DNA from: Shewanella carassii
Lineage (GTDB): Bacteria > Pseudomonadota > Gammaproteobacteria > Enterobacterales > Shewanellaceae
Assembly: GCF_002777975.1 (NCBI RefSeq)
Contig: NZ_NGVS01000023.1
Span: 131,700 to 195,699, forward strand
DNA length: 64,000 bases
Direction of reading: 5' to 3'
Shown in pieces: positions 18,273-27,495 of this stretch (within the stretch, counting starts at the first letter, position 1; each line of letters starts with the position of its first letter). The notes beneath the pieces are model-generated. The model made no database searches, had not been told where the DNA came from, and saw nothing but the letters and a program-made list of their open reading frames with translations. Made by a program: the position numbers and the translations under genes.

Positions 18273-18879
18273 TGCACTCTTATTGTTGTCTCCCTCGTTG
18301 ATGGCGAGCCAGGTATCCTTGAATTACGCCGACTTTTACACGCGGATGAAAGTGATGAATAAGGGGAATTATCAACTCATCGATCTGGCGTTTAGCGTAC
18401 CGGAAACCCAGAACTGTCAGCTGAAAGCCGGCAATATCAGTACGGAGACTGAACACTTTCCGCTGACTTTCGATGCCAGCCAGCGGCTATATATTCCCTT
18501 CGATGAAAAACTCAAGCATGCCAGAGCCTTGATTAATCTTGAGATTGAAGGTGAAGGGCAAGGCTGTGGCATAGGGATGCAGCTCAGGGTGCGTAATCCT
18601 AAGCAAGAGTACAGCGGCGACGAGCTGAGAAACATCAGCAGTCAAATGAATGAAGCGCTGAAGCAGATGCAGGGCTTTCCCATGAAGTATTTCGCCAAGC
18701 CTATCTCGGGTCTGAGCATAGAGTTTAGCGGCAGTGAAAATGGTGCTTGGTTCGATGGCCGCCACCAGGCGCTGGATAAGCGCTATGAACTCAGTAATGA
18801 GGAGATCGCGTTACTTGAGACGCTGAAGTTTGACGCTACCCCCAAAGTGATCAGCCCTTGGGTCGCGCCAGGCAAATGA
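18250..18879 (+). CDS. DUF2987 domain periplasmic protein
   Basis: 209-residue protein with a signal peptide (MSKKLLFSALLLLSPSLMAS, cleavage probably after LMA). The mature part has a beta-rich look with two Cys (QNCQLKAG and GCGIGMQ), which may form a disulfide. I recognise it as a DUF2987 family member found in Shewanella and Vibrio, of unknown function. The ATG at 18250 lies inside the end of the Bax-like gene; an upstream ORF start at 18196 would destroy the signal peptide. The operon with a peptidoglycan hydrolase suggests an envelope role, which is inference. Confidence 0.78.
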   Translation: MSKKLLFSALLLLSPSLMASQVSLNYADFYTRMKVMNKGNYQLIDLAFSVPETQNCQLKAGNISTETEHFPLTFDASQRLYIPFDEKLKHARALINLEIEGEGQGCGIGMQLRVRNPKQEYSGDELRNISSQMNEALKQMQGFPMKYFAKPISGLSIEFSGSENGAWFDGRHQALDKRYELSNEEIALLETLKFDATPKVISPWVAPGK

Positions 18880-18920
18880 CATACGAGTAACCGCTAAACC
18901 CGCTAGTTAAAACAAACCAG

Positions 18921-18943
18921 AGCCCCGCATTGCGGGGCTTTTT
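18921..18943 (+). terminator. Terminator after the DUF2987 gene
   Basis: AGCCCCGCA/TGCGGGGCT hairpin followed by TTTTTA. Confidence 0.85.
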
Positions 18944-19038
18944 ATGTCGTATCCGGACAGGTTCAACATGAAACCCATATATCGCCACTCCTGCAACATA
19001 TAGAATAATGCGGTTAGTATTTTGAGCTCGGAAGTAAG

Positions 19039-19476
19039 ATGATTGAATTAAAGCAGGCTATCGCTACTGAGATTGGCCAATTCGTGGCAATGGAACACTT
19101 GCAAAATACGGCCGACTTTATCATGCCTTATCCGGCGGAAAAGCATCTGGCTGAAATGACGAAAGACACTGTCCACTATCTTTCGATTTATCAAAATGAG
19201 TTACTCGCGGGTTTTATGATTTTGGTCGAGGATAAGCCGAAGGAGATAGAGTTCAGAAGAATTGTTGTCGCCCATAAGGGTCAAGGTTTAGGTCAAAGGG
19301 CGATGCAATTGATGGAAGAGTATTGCCTTAATGAGTTAAACGCTTCGCGTATCTGGCTCGATGTATTTGCTACTAATCAGGTTGGCCGCCATATCTATCA
19401 AAAGCTGGGCTATTGTGAATTCGATACTACTGAGGTCAATGGCAAGCGTTTGCTGTTTATGCAAAAGTGGCTTTAG
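19039..19476 (+). CDS. GNAT family N-acetyltransferase
   Basis: 145 residues with the GNAT fold: the acetyl-CoA pyrophosphate-binding loop appears as VVAHKGQGLGQRAMQLMEEY (about residues 75-95), preceded by a beta strand (EIEFRRIV) and followed by ASRIWLDVFATNQVGRHIYQKLGY, the typical motif B region. Substrate unknown. The ATG at 19039 follows GGAAGTAAG. It stands alone between a terminator and an inverted repeat that faces ttcA. Confidence 0.85.
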   Translation: MIELKQAIATEIGQFVAMEHLQNTADFIMPYPAEKHLAEMTKDTVHYLSIYQNELLAGFMILVEDKPKEIEFRRIVVAHKGQGLGQRAMQLMEEYCLNELNASRIWLDVFATNQVGRHIYQKLGYCEFDTTEVNGKRLLFMQKWL

Positions 19477-19524
19477 TTTTGATAGTGACTTTAGTTTTGA
19501 TGAAGTAAGCGGCAGTAAACAGAG

Positions 19525-19561
19525 CATTTCCGAACAAGCACCAAGGGCTTGTTCGGAAATG
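19525..19561. terminator. 15-bp perfect inverted repeat between the GNAT gene and ttcA
   Basis: CATTTCCGAACAAGC (19525-19539) and its exact complement (19547-19561) around a 7-base loop. It lies between convergent genes; it lacks a clean T-run, so it could be a weak bidirectional terminator or a small repeat element. Just before it the 15-base word GACTTTAGTTTTGAT is partly duplicated, showing local slippage. Confidence 0.45.
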
Positions 19562-19567
19562 GATTTA

Positions 19568-20530
19568 TCAAGGCTGATAGATGCCAACCACTTCGATACG
19601 CTGGCTTTGATCTGCATGTTTGGCGGCACTGTCGAGATCGATATGACCGCTGTTGCTGACATCCATAAAGTCAAAGGCGGGTAAATCGGCTTCGGCAACT
19701 TCACCGCTGGCGGGAGCATCCGGATTGCGCTCCAGTGCCATAAAGTCAAACACAGTGCGGTCAACGCCTTGGGACGGTGCGGTATTTTGCATCGCAGTAA
19801 AGATGGTTTCGATACGGCCGGGGAACTGTTTGTCCCACAGTTTGAGCATATTCTTGACCTCGGCGCGCTTGAGGTTTTCCTGGGAGCCGCAAAGGTTACA
19901 AGGAATGATAGGGAAGGCTTTCAGTTTAGCGTATTCGGCAATGTCTTTTTCTCGGCAATAGGCGAGGGGACGGATCACCATATTGGCACCGTCATCCGAT
20001 AGCAACTTGGGTGGCATGGCCTTCATCTTGCCACCGTAGAACATGTTGAGGAACAGGGTTTCTATGATGTCGTCTCTGTGGTGGCCGAGCGCTATCTTGG
20101 TGGCACCTATTCGCTGGGCAAACCCATAAAGGGTACCGCGGCGCAGCCTAGAACAAAGTGAGCAAGTGGTCTTGCCTTCGGGGATCTTATCTTTAACTAT
20201 CGAATAGGTGTCTTTTTCAAGAATATGGTAGGCCACGCCTAAACTATCCAGATAGGCTGGCAGTACTTCTTCCGGGAATCCGGGCTGCTTCTGATCCAGG
20301 TTGACGGCGACAATTTCAAACTGCACAGGCGCCCGCTGTTGTAGGTTCAACAAAATGTCCAGCATGGCATAGCTGTCTTTGCCACCGGAGAGGCAGCACA
20401 TCACGCGATCGCCTTCTTCAATCATGTTGTAATCGGCAATGGCGCTGCCGACTTCGCGGCGTAAACGCTTTTGCAGTTTGTTGAGACGAGTGATTTGTTT
20501 CTTATCCAGCTCTTGCATAACTTCAGACAT
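19568..20530 (-). CDS. ttcA: tRNA 2-thiocytidine(32) synthetase TtcA
   Basis: ATP-dependent thiolation of C32 in a subset of tRNAs; binds a 4Fe-4S cluster. The PP-loop [11 protein letters not shown] is near residue 59, the two cysteine pairs [10 protein letters not shown] and [10 protein letters not shown] are both present, and [22 protein letters not shown] is typical. Length is 320 residues from the ATG at 20528-20530 (MSEVMQEL); an in-frame ATG four codons later and a longer ORF start at 20554 are alternatives. The C-terminus is extended compared with the enterobacterial protein and acidic. Confidence 0.93.
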   Translation of the reverse strand: MSEVMQELDKKQITRLNKLQKRLRREVGSAIADYNMIEEGDRVMCCLSGGKDSYAMLDILLNLQQRAPVQFEIVAVNLDQKQPGFPEEVLPAYLDSLGVAYHILEKDTYSIVKDKIPEGKTTCSLCSRLRRGTLYGFAQRIGATKIALGHHRDDIIETLFLNMFYGGKMKAMPPKLLSDDGANMVIRPLAYCREKDIAEYAKLKAFPIIPCNLCGSQENLKRAEVKNMLKLWDKQFPGRIETIFTAMQNTAPSQGVDRTVFDFMALERNPDAPASGEVAEADLPAFDFMDVSNSGHIDLDSAAKHADQSQRIEVVGIYQP

Positions 20531-20608
20531 AAAAAAATAAGCGCCCAGTAACACTATGGTTCAGGGCGCGTATTATTCCAGCTAAAGCCGGTCGGGTAAA
20601 GGGGCGAC

Positions 20609-21535
20609 TCAGGCCAGAGGCGACTTATAACCGTCGGGTTTGACCGCCAGCAGATCGCAGTTGACCGAATCTATCACATGTTCGGCTGTATTACCGATAA
20701 GCGCGGCAGAGAATCCTGTGCGACCCACAGTGCCGAGAACGACCAGTTCGGCGTCCAGTTGCTCCGCCAGCTCAGGGATAACATCCTCAGGCAGACCTTC
20801 TTTCACGTGGCAGTGGGCGGTATCAACGCCGTAACTGTTGGCCAGATAATTGACCCGCTGCTCATGCTGCATGCGAATGGTTTCGTTATAAGTGTGGGCA
20901 TCAAAGTCCGGCAGTTCAATCGCCAGATTGACCGGGGTTCCTGGATAACCGTTGACCAGGTGCACCTCGGCATCAAACTTGGTGGCAAGTTCCTGGGCAT
21001 GCTCAATGATCTTGCCGTTCAGGGATTGATGTTCTTCATCTTCAGAGGCAACGTTGACGGCGCAGAGAATTTTACCTTTCACCGGCCAGTCATGCTCTTT
21101 AACCAGCAACACTGGGACTGGTGCCTTACGCAATAAGTGCCAGTCGGTTGGGGTGAAAATAACCGCCTTGAGTTTGTCGTGCTCATGGGTGCCTTTGACT
21201 ATCAGGTCGTATTCACCTTGAATGGCAAAGTTGATGATGCTCTCAAAGGGGCGGTTGTGCCACAGCACTTCGCTGTCCATCTCGAGTCCGGCTTGCTGAT
21301 GCGGCTTGAGCAGATCGGCAATCCAGGCTTTCCGTTGATTGATAACCCCCTGACGCATGGCCTCACGTTCCTGATTGGAAAGAATAGAGGTCATTTCATA
21401 GGAGAAATCAAAGATAGACAGAAACACAGTAATCTTGGCCTTGCTGCGAGTGGCGAGCTCCACTGCGCGGGCAAGGGCTGGTTGTTGTTCTGATGTAGGG
21501 TCGACTACGACCAATAGCTTTTGATAATCCCTCAT
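20609..21535 (-). CDS. uspE: Universal stress protein UspE
   Basis: 308-residue tandem universal-stress protein: two Usp domains, the first starting YQKLLVVVDPTSEQQPAL and the second KGKILCAVNVAS. The second ends VVLGTVGRTGFSAALIGNTAEHV, the ATP-binding-type G-x9-GS/T loop. UspE is usually next to fnr, as here. Start at the ATG 21533-21535 behind AAGGAAAACGCC; the 7 upstream codons of the open frame are dropped. Confidence 0.92.
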   Translation of the reverse strand: MRDYQKLLVVVDPTSEQQPALARAVELATRSKAKITVFLSIFDFSYEMTSILSNQEREAMRQGVINQRKAWIADLLKPHQQAGLEMDSEVLWHNRPFESIINFAIQGEYDLIVKGTHEHDKLKAVIFTPTDWHLLRKAPVPVLLVKEHDWPVKGKILCAVNVASEDEEHQSLNGKIIEHAQELATKFDAEVHLVNGYPGTPVNLAIELPDFDAHTYNETIRMQHEQRVNYLANSYGVDTAHCHVKEGLPEDVIPELAEQLDAELVVLGTVGRTGFSAALIGNTAEHVIDSVNCDLLAVKPDGYKSPLA

Positions 21536-21625
21536 GGCGTTTTCCTTATTCCGCATGATGTATTTATATCATGCGATATTGGCTATGATTTGTATTGCTT
21601 GAGATCAATATATTGATTCGCTTAG

Positions 21626-22378
21626 TTATCTTGCTATTCGGGCGGCTCCCGCCAGCCTGTCCAGCTCTTCCAGATCCAGTATAGTGATATATTTACCTTT
21701 TACTTCGATCAGCCCCGCCTTTTGGAAACGCCCCAGCAGGCGGCTGATGGTTTCCACGGTTAGGCCAAGATAGTTGCCGATATCACCGCGGGTCATAGTG
21801 AGGCGAAACTCTCTGGGGGAGAAGCCACGGCTACCAAAACGAGCCGCGAGGTTACTGATGAAGGCCGCCAGGCGTTCTTCGGCATTCTTTTTACTGAGCA
21901 GCAGGATCATCCCTTGGTCACTCATAATTTCATTACTCATCAGACGCATTATCTGCTGCCTGAGTTTGGGCATGGTGCCGGAGAGTTCATCCAGAGTATT
22001 GAAGGGAATTTCACACACCATAGAGGTTTCCAGGGCCTGAGCAAAACTCTGGTGTGACTGGGAATGGATACCGTCGAAGCCTATGACATCGCCGGCCAGA
22101 TGGAAGCCAGTGATCTGCTCATCGCCCTGTTCTGTGATGGTATAGCTCTTAATGGTTCCGGAGCGAATCGCATATAGAGACTTCAGCGGATCTCCGGACT
22201 TGAACAGCTGTTCCCCCTTCTGAATGGGTTTCTTGCGCTCGATAATATTGTCAAGCTGATCCAATTCATTGGAATTGAGCGTAAAGGGGATACACAGAGT
22301 CCCCATGCTGCAATCATGACAATGAATGGTACAACCCCCGGCAGCAGGGCGACGATGCTTGTTATTGTCTATTGTCAT
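21626..22378 (-). CDS. etrA: Anaerobic regulator FNR (EtrA)
   Basis: Oxygen-sensing transcription factor of the CRP/FNR family, 250 residues, the same length as E. coli FNR. Cluster ligands C20, C23, C29 and the internal Cys near residue 122 (SMVCEIPF) are all in place, with an additional Cys at 16. The C-terminal recognition helix contains [13 protein letters not shown], with the E, S and R that read TTGAT half-sites. Two matching sites lie upstream of ccoN in this same window. Start ATG at 22376-22378; 4 upstream codons are dropped to match the family. In Shewanella the gene is called etrA or fnr. Confidence 0.95.
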   Translation of the reverse strand: MTIDNNKHRRPAAGGCTIHCHDCSMGTLCIPFTLNSNELDQLDNIIERKKPIQKGEQLFKSGDPLKSLYAIRSGTIKSYTITEQGDEQITGFHLAGDVIGFDGIHSQSHQSFAQALETSMVCEIPFNTLDELSGTMPKLRQQIMRLMSNEIMSDQGMILLLSKKNAEERLAAFISNLAARFGSRGFSPREFRLTMTRGDIGNYLGLTVETISRLLGRFQKAGLIEVKGKYITILDLEELDRLAGAARIAR

Positions 22379-22433
22379 AGTCTTTCTCAAGTAAAGCGAC
22401 TCTTCCCATGTTAAACCAATTCACCGACCCCGG

Positions 22434-23126
22434 CTAGTCAAGCTGAGCCAGAGCAATATAGAGTGTTTGGACTCCGAAACCAACCAGTAATAGCCCGGCA
22501 AGCAAGCGTACGGCGCGCTTTTGCGCCCAGTCGGCCAACGCCTTGGCGGCCACACCTGCACTGAGCAGAGCAGGCAATGTTCCCAAACCGAAACAAAGCA
22601 TGATCAGCGCACCCTGTTTGGCACTGCCACTGGCGACTGCCCAAGTAAGGGTACTGTATACCAGGCCGCAGGGCAGCCAACCCCAAACCATGCCTGCAAG
22701 CAATGCTTGGCCGGGATGAGTAACAGGTAATAATTTTTGGGACAAGGGCTTAAGCAAGCGCCACAATCCCTGACCCAGGCGTTCAATCTGAACCAATCCT
22801 ACCCAGATACGGGCGATATACAACCCCATAGCGATCATCATCACACCGGCAATGAGCCTGAGCACCAAGAGGTAGATATCGATTTCAAACAGCATGCCAA
22901 GCCCTGCAGCCGAACCGCCTACCAAAGCGCCGGCCAGGCTGTAACTGAGAATGCGGCCAAGATTATAGGGAAGCAGAAACGAGAGTTGTTGCGCCAGCAG
23001 ATTCTGGCCCCGACGGGCAGCGGGAAGCTGGCTGGAAAAGGCGCCCACCAAACCGCCACACATGCCAAAGCAGTGTCCGGCTCCCATCAGGCCCACCAGA
23101 AAGGCGCCGGTGAGGTTATATTCCAT
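22434..23126 (-). CDS. Sulfite exporter TauE/SafE-type membrane protein (CcoH-locus transporter)
   Basis: 230-residue polytopic membrane protein of the cytochrome-biogenesis or UreH-like transmembrane family, beginning LVGLMGAGHCFGMCGGLVGAFS, with MGWLPCGLVYSTLTWAV in the second half. The Cys/His-rich first motif (HCFGMCGG) suggests metal handling. It is found downstream of ccoS in many cbb3 loci and is thought to take part in oxidase assembly or copper supply; that is inference from context. Start ATG at 23124-23126, overlapping the end of ccoS by 11 bases. Confidence 0.82.
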   Translation of the reverse strand: MEYNLTGAFLVGLMGAGHCFGMCGGLVGAFSSQLPAARRGQNLLAQQLSFLLPYNLGRILSYSLAGALVGGSAAGLGMLFEIDIYLLVLRLIAGVMMIAMGLYIARIWVGLVQIERLGQGLWRLLKPLSQKLLPVTHPGQALLAGMVWGWLPCGLVYSTLTWAVASGSAKQGALIMLCFGLGTLPALLSAGVAAKALADWAQKRAVRLLAGLLLVGFGVQTLYIALAQLD

Positions 23127-23340
23127 GAGTTTTGTCCTGAGAATGCGATTTATCCTGAACACTCTCCTGAAACTCAGCCTCTTGCGTATTAGTGGCCACT
23201 GGCTCGTCGTCAAATAGAATCGATACACTGTGGCGCTCGAGATCGTCAAATTGATCCGATTTTACCGCCCAAAAGAACACCCCCACGGCGATCAGCACAA
23301 ACAACATGGCGATGGGGATTAGCACGTAGATAATACTCAT
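23116..23340 (-). CDS. ccoS: cbb3 oxidase assembly protein CcoS
   Basis: 74-residue single-pass membrane protein. MSIIYVLIPIAMLFVLIAVG forms the helix and FFWAVKSDQFDDLERHSVSILFDDE is the CcoS signature. Needed in Rhodobacter for cofactor insertion into cbb3 oxidase. It overlaps ccoI by 4 bases and the downstream transporter by 11, so the three are coupled. Confidence 0.93.
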   Translation of the reverse strand: MSIIYVLIPIAMLFVLIAVGVFFWAVKSDQFDDLERHSVSILFDDEPVATNTQEAEFQESVQDKSHSQDKTHGI

Positions 23341-25745
23341 AAGCGGACCTTGAGAAGTCTGAGGCTGTTGCTGACGACGATCAGCGAACTGGCCGACATG
23401 CCGATAGCGGCAATATAGGGTGCAACATGGCCGGTTACGGCCAGAGGCAGTATAAGAAGGTTATACCCCAAAGCCCAGGCAAGATTTTGGCGAATGATGC
23501 GATTGGCTTTGCGGGCAACGGCTATGGCCTGGGTGAAACGCCATAGATGATCGCCAAGCAAAATCAGATCGGCACTATTTTTTGCCAGTGCCGTGCCACT
23601 GCCCATGGCGATAGACAGATCGGCGCCAGCAAGCACTGGGGCATCATTGATACCATCACCGAACATGGCCACCTTATGTTGCTGTTGTAAACGGCGTACA
23701 TAATCGAGCTTATCAGCCGGACTCATGTCTGCGTACACTTCAGTTATGCCCACTTGCCGAGCCAGAGATTCCACATGGGGGCGGGTATCACCACTGGCGA
23801 TCGCCAGACGGATACTGTTGGCCTTGAGTGCCTCGACCGTATCCTTGGCATCGTCCCTCAGCCTATCCTGCAGGATAAAACTGGCCACCAAGCCTTGTTC
23901 ATCGGCGAGGAACACCCGTTGCTGCTGACTTGGGGGTAGCTCAATACCGACAAACTCGGCGTTGCCTATCTTAAAATCGCGACCATTGATCTTACCGCTG
24001 ATACCACGAGCCACCTGATGATGGACATTCTCAGCTTCTAGTCCTCCGGCATAAGGGCTGAATGCCAGGGCAATCGGGTGCAATGAACCGGCTTCAAGCG
24101 CTGCTGCTAATTGCTGTACCTGCAATTCACTGTACTCTGCCTCTCGGCCTTTGGTAATGTGAGTTTCCAGCAAGGTCAGATTGCCGCAGGTGAGGGTGCC
24201 TGTCTTATCAAAGACAACGGCATCAATTTGCGGCAACTTTTCAAACACCCCCGCTTTACGGGTAATCACCCCCAGGCGGGTAAACAGCGCCGTAGCGCAG
24301 GTCACAGCCGTCGGGGTTGCCAAGGCCAACGCGCATGGGCAGGTAGCTACCAATACAGATAGCGTGACCCAGAAGGCATCTTCGGGTGAGAACTGGTGCC
24401 ACACCAGATAAGTGATAGCCGCTATGCTGAGTATGGTGCCTGTGAAATAACGCGACAGCTTGTCTGCCGTCATGGCGACGGCTGGCTTATTATTGGAGGC
24501 CAGTTCCTGTAAACGGATGATTTCTGCCACCAGTTGATCTTGGCCTATGGCGTTCACCCGTACTTTCAACGGTTGATCTTGGTTGATGGTACCGGCATAA
24601 ACCTGGTCTCCCGGCTGTTTGCTCTGCGGCATCTGCTCCCCGGTAAGCATGGCCTCGTTGACCGCAGAATGGCCTTGCTCTACCAAGCCGTCGGCGGGGA
24701 TCACTTCCCCTGGGCGCACCAGCACCAGATCGCCTATTTGTAAGCGCTTGGCGGGGATCTCTTCGCTGCTGCCATCATCCCCGATACATTGGGCGGTTAG
24801 GGGCACCAACTTATGCAGGTTACTCGAACTGACAGAGGCTTTCTGCCGCGCCGCCTGCTCAAAATAGCGCCCAAGCAGCAGGAAGAAGGTGAACATGGAC
24901 ACAGACTCGAAATAGACTTCGCCAGTGCCTTGCACAGTCGCGATACAACTGGCGATATAGGCACCGCAGATGGCGATGGAGACAGACACATCCATATTGA
25001 GCCTGCCGGCGAGCAGGGCCCGCAGGGCACTGAAATAGAAAGGCTGCGCCGAGTAGAACACCACTGGTGCGGCAAACATCATGCTCACCCAGCGGAAATA
25101 GTCGCGATATTCCACCTCAAGCCCGGAAAAGTAACCGGCATATAGCGCCAAGGCGAACATCATCACCTGCATGGTGGCAAAGCCCGCCAAGCCAAGCCTC
25201 AGCAGAAACTTTCGGCTGTTCTTTTTACTCTGAACTTCCTGTTCGTCCAACTGATAAGGCGCCGCTTGATAACCGATACGGCCGATTTGATTAAGTATTT
25301 CAGACAGTTTAATGTCGGCCGGACGCCAACTGATGAGGGCTCTTTGGGTTGTGGAATTGACCTGCACCGAGTCAATCCCAGGCAACTGTTTAACTTTATG
25401 CTCGATGAGCCAGGCGCAGGCGGCACAGGTAATACCGTCAATCGATAACGAGACTGAGGTTTGATTGCCCTGATCGTGCACAAAGTCCTGCTGCACTTCG
25501 GGAAGGTCGTAGGCACTGAAGGTCTTGAGCTCATCCGGCACCAGGGCGTTTTGCCTGCTGCCAGGTTCTGAGCGGAATTTGTAGTAGTTGGTCAGTCCGG
25601 CATCCATGATGGCCTGAGCCACAGCCTGACACCCCAGGCAACACATGGGCTGAGCCTGACCATCAATCACTGTACTGAACTGCATGCCCGTGGTGACGGG
25701 CTCCCCACAATGAAAACAGACTGTATGTGTCATGACAGCACTCAA
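23337..25745 (-). CDS. ccoI: Copper-translocating P-type ATPase CcoI (FixI)
   Basis: 802-residue P1B-type ATPase that exports copper towards the periplasmic assembly of cbb3 oxidase. Parts in order: an N-terminal Cys-rich metal-binding region typical of FixI (CFHCGEP, CCLGCQAV), a heavy-metal-associated domain (GITCAACAWLIE), the CPC metal channel motif (ATCPCALALATP), the phosphorylated Asp (VFDKTGTLT), and the hinge GDGINDAPVLAGAD. There are eight membrane helices. The start could be at the first Met or at the fifth (MTHTVCFHCG). The stop codon region overlaps ccoS. Confidence 0.95.
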   Translation of the reverse strand: MSAVMTHTVCFHCGEPVTTGMQFSTVIDGQAQPMCCLGCQAVAQAIMDAGLTNYYKFRSEPGSRQNALVPDELKTFSAYDLPEVQQDFVHDQGNQTSVSLSIDGITCAACAWLIEHKVKQLPGIDSVQVNSTTQRALISWRPADIKLSEILNQIGRIGYQAAPYQLDEQEVQSKKNSRKFLLRLGLAGFATMQVMMFALALYAGYFSGLEVEYRDYFRWVSMMFAAPVVFYSAQPFYFSALRALLAGRLNMDVSVSIAICGAYIASCIATVQGTGEVYFESVSMFTFFLLLGRYFEQAARQKASVSSSNLHKLVPLTAQCIGDDGSSEEIPAKRLQIGDLVLVRPGEVIPADGLVEQGHSAVNEAMLTGEQMPQSKQPGDQVYAGTINQDQPLKVRVNAIGQDQLVAEIIRLQELASNNKPAVAMTADKLSRYFTGTILSIAAITYLVWHQFSPEDAFWVTLSVLVATCPCALALATPTAVTCATALFTRLGVITRKAGVFEKLPQIDAVVFDKTGTLTCGNLTLLETHITKGREAEYSELQVQQLAAALEAGSLHPIALAFSPYAGGLEAENVHHQVARGISGKINGRDFKIGNAEFVGIELPPSQQQRVFLADEQGLVASFILQDRLRDDAKDTVEALKANSIRLAIASGDTRPHVESLARQVGITEVYADMSPADKLDYVRRLQQQHKVAMFGDGINDAPVLAGADLSIAMGSGTALAKNSADLILLGDHLWRFTQAIAVARKANRIIRQNLAWALGYNLLILPLAVTGHVAPYIAAIGMSASSLIVVSNSLRLLKVRL

Positions 25746-26221
25746 TTGAGCCAGTAGGTCTTATCCGCTTCTATCTGCAATCTTTGCTGCAAACGCCATT
25801 TACGGTCAAATCCTTCGACTCGTACAACCCAGGCACCATCGAGCGTCTCATTGGGAATATAGCGGTACACATTGGAGGCGTCTGCGGTCAGCATTTGGGT
25901 AAAATCCTTGTCTGCCAGCGTCGGATGGTAAAACTCCAGGTTCAGTGCCGCCAGATACTCTGGGCCGCCATGTTGGGTGATCAAAAGTTCACCATCACGC
26001 CATTCCAGGGAAAATTGCATTCCCAATTGACGAGCATATTGAATTTTGTGGATATCCTGGTTAATCGCCTTGCCGTTTTTGTAATAGTCATCGGCAACCA
26101 GAGAGTCGGAGTTGGTGAGGGCAATACGCAGAGTGGCAAAACTGGCTATAACGGCACACATGGGCAAAACGATAAGAAACCAAGGCCAGAACTGCTTATA
26201 CCAGGCTTGTGGAGTGCTCAT
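25742..26221 (-). CDS. ccoH: FixH/CcoH family cbb3 assembly protein
   Basis: 159-residue protein with one N-terminal membrane helix (FWPWFLIVLPMCAVIASFATL) and a periplasmic domain containing DDYYKNGKAINQD, the FixH signature. CcoH stabilises cbb3 assembly intermediates. Its stop overlaps the ccoI start by 4 bases. A damaged 107-base copy of this gene's 5' end lies beside the dif site at 46.7 kb, in the opposite orientation. Confidence 0.9.
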   Translation of the reverse strand: MSTPQAWYKQFWPWFLIVLPMCAVIASFATLRIALTNSDSLVADDYYKNGKAINQDIHKIQYARQLGMQFSLEWRDGELLITQHGGPEYLAALNLEFYHPTLADKDFTQMLTADASNVYRYIPNETLDGAWVVRVEGFDRKWRLQQRLQIEADKTYWLN

Positions 26222-26282
26222 ACTGTTTACCTATTATTCTATTTGGAGGGCTATTCTATCGCGAAAGCGGTATTTTAAAAAC

Positions 26283-26309
26283 AAAGGCCCCGAAAAGTTC
26301 GAGGCCCTT
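26283..26309 (-). terminator. Terminator of the ccoNOQP operon
   Basis: The minus strand reads AAGGGCCTCGAACTTTTCGGGGCCTT as two arms and a loop, followed by TGTTTTT. It lies 17 bases after the ccoP stop and separates the structural genes from ccoHIS. Confidence 0.8.
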
Positions 26310-26325
26310 GAAAAGTCAATCAAAC

Positions 26326-27312
26326 TTACTTTTCTGCCTGATGTGACAAGCTATATACGTAAGCGGCTATGACGTGGACTTTCTCTTCACCGAGAACGTC
26401 TTTCCAAGGTGGCATGACGCCACTGCGACCATTCTTGATGGACTCCATCACCATGCCGCGGCTACCGCCATAAAGCCAGATATTGTCGGTCAGGTTAGGG
26501 GCGCCCATTAGCTTGTTACCTTTGGCATCCATACCGTGACAGGCAAAACAACCCTTCATGAATGAACCTTGGCCCTTGGCAGCCAAAGTGGCATCATGTT
26601 CGCGACCGGACAGGCTCACCACATATTCGGCCAGACCTGCAATTTCGCTATCATCGATAGGCAGACCACCTTTAGGTGGCATCATACCGTGACGGCCATT
26701 CATGATGCTGGTCTTGATGGTTTCCAGCTCACCGCCGTACAACCAGTCACTATCGGTTAGATTAGGGAAGCCTTTGCCACCACGACCGGCTGAGCCGTGA
26801 CACTGGGCGCAGTTTTGCAGAAACAAACGACCACCGACTTTGAGGGCCTCTTCGTTCTTCACCAGCTCGGCCAGTGGCGTTGCTTTATAGGCTTCGAAGA
26901 TAGGGCCATACTTCTCATCGGCAAGTTTCACTTCCTGATCGTACTGAACCCAGCGACCTTCCTCCGTTGCGTCGGCAATCGCCTTGGCAGAGTCGGCCTT
27001 GATGCCTTGCTCTGTACCTATGCTCTGGTTGGAGCTGCTCCAGCCGAGCAGGCCTTTGTAGTTCCCCAGGCCAGGGTAGAGCACCAAATAGAGCAGACCA
27101 AAGACGATGGTGATATAAAAGAGATAGCTCCACCACTTAGGCAGTGGGTTATTGATCTCCTGAATACCATCATAGCTATGGTCCATCAGGTCGCCTTCTT
27201 TAATCTCCGGCGTGGTGTTTTTGGAGCAGAGCCGTAGCAGAATAAAACATCCTGCGATCACCAGTAAGCTGAGCACGGTGATCCAGATACTCCAGAAGTT
27301 ACTCATTAACAT
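26326..27312 (-). CDS. ccoP: cbb3 cytochrome oxidase dihaem subunit CcoP
   Basis: 328 residues: an N-terminal membrane helix, a second helix near 60-80 (WSYLFYITIVFGLLYLVLYPG), then two cytochrome c domains with haem motifs CAQCH and CFACH and Met ligands in MMPPKGG and VMPPWKD. Passes electrons from the quinol-cytochrome c branch to CcoO. The start ATG shares an A with the ccoQ stop (TAATG). Long for an alphaproteobacterial CcoP but normal for Shewanella and Vibrio. Confidence 0.96.
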   Translation of the reverse strand: MLMSNFWSIWITVLSLLVIAGCFILLRLCSKNTTPEIKEGDLMDHSYDGIQEINNPLPKWWSYLFYITIVFGLLYLVLYPGLGNYKGLLGWSSSNQSIGTEQGIKADSAKAIADATEEGRWVQYDQEVKLADEKYGPIFEAYKATPLAELVKNEEALKVGGRLFLQNCAQCHGSAGRGGKGFPNLTDSDWLYGGELETIKTSIMNGRHGMMPPKGGLPIDDSEIAGLAEYVVSLSGREHDATLAAKGQGSFMKGCFACHGMDAKGNKLMGAPNLTDNIWLYGGSRGMVMESIKNGRSGVMPPWKDVLGEEKVHVIAAYVYSLSHQAEK

Positions 27313-27485
27313 TATTTGTGTTCTCCTGAGTCCTTCGCATTCTGGTGTTGTTCATCTGAAAACACCAGATTAGCTGCTTCGTCGAATTGCTTTTGACGAC
27401 GCGAGCTATATGCCCAAGCAAATATCCCGACAAAAACCAAGATCAAAACTAGCGTTATAATCCCTTGTATAGTGCCGTAGTCCAT
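27312..27485 (-). CDS. ccoQ: cbb3 oxidase small subunit CcoQ
   Basis: A 57-residue ORF I translated by hand: MDYGTIQGIITLVLILVFVG starts it, one membrane helix spans about residues 7-26, then SSRRQKQFDEAANLVFSDEQ and a charged tail. This is the standard CcoQ layout between ccoO and ccoP. Ribosome site AAGGAGGCAAAT before the ATG at 27483-27485. TAATG overlap with ccoP. Confidence 0.92.
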   Translation of the reverse strand: MDYGTIQGIITLVLILVFVGIFAWAYSSRRQKQFDEAANLVFSDEQHQNAKDSGEHK

Positions 27486-27495
27486 ATTTGCCTCC

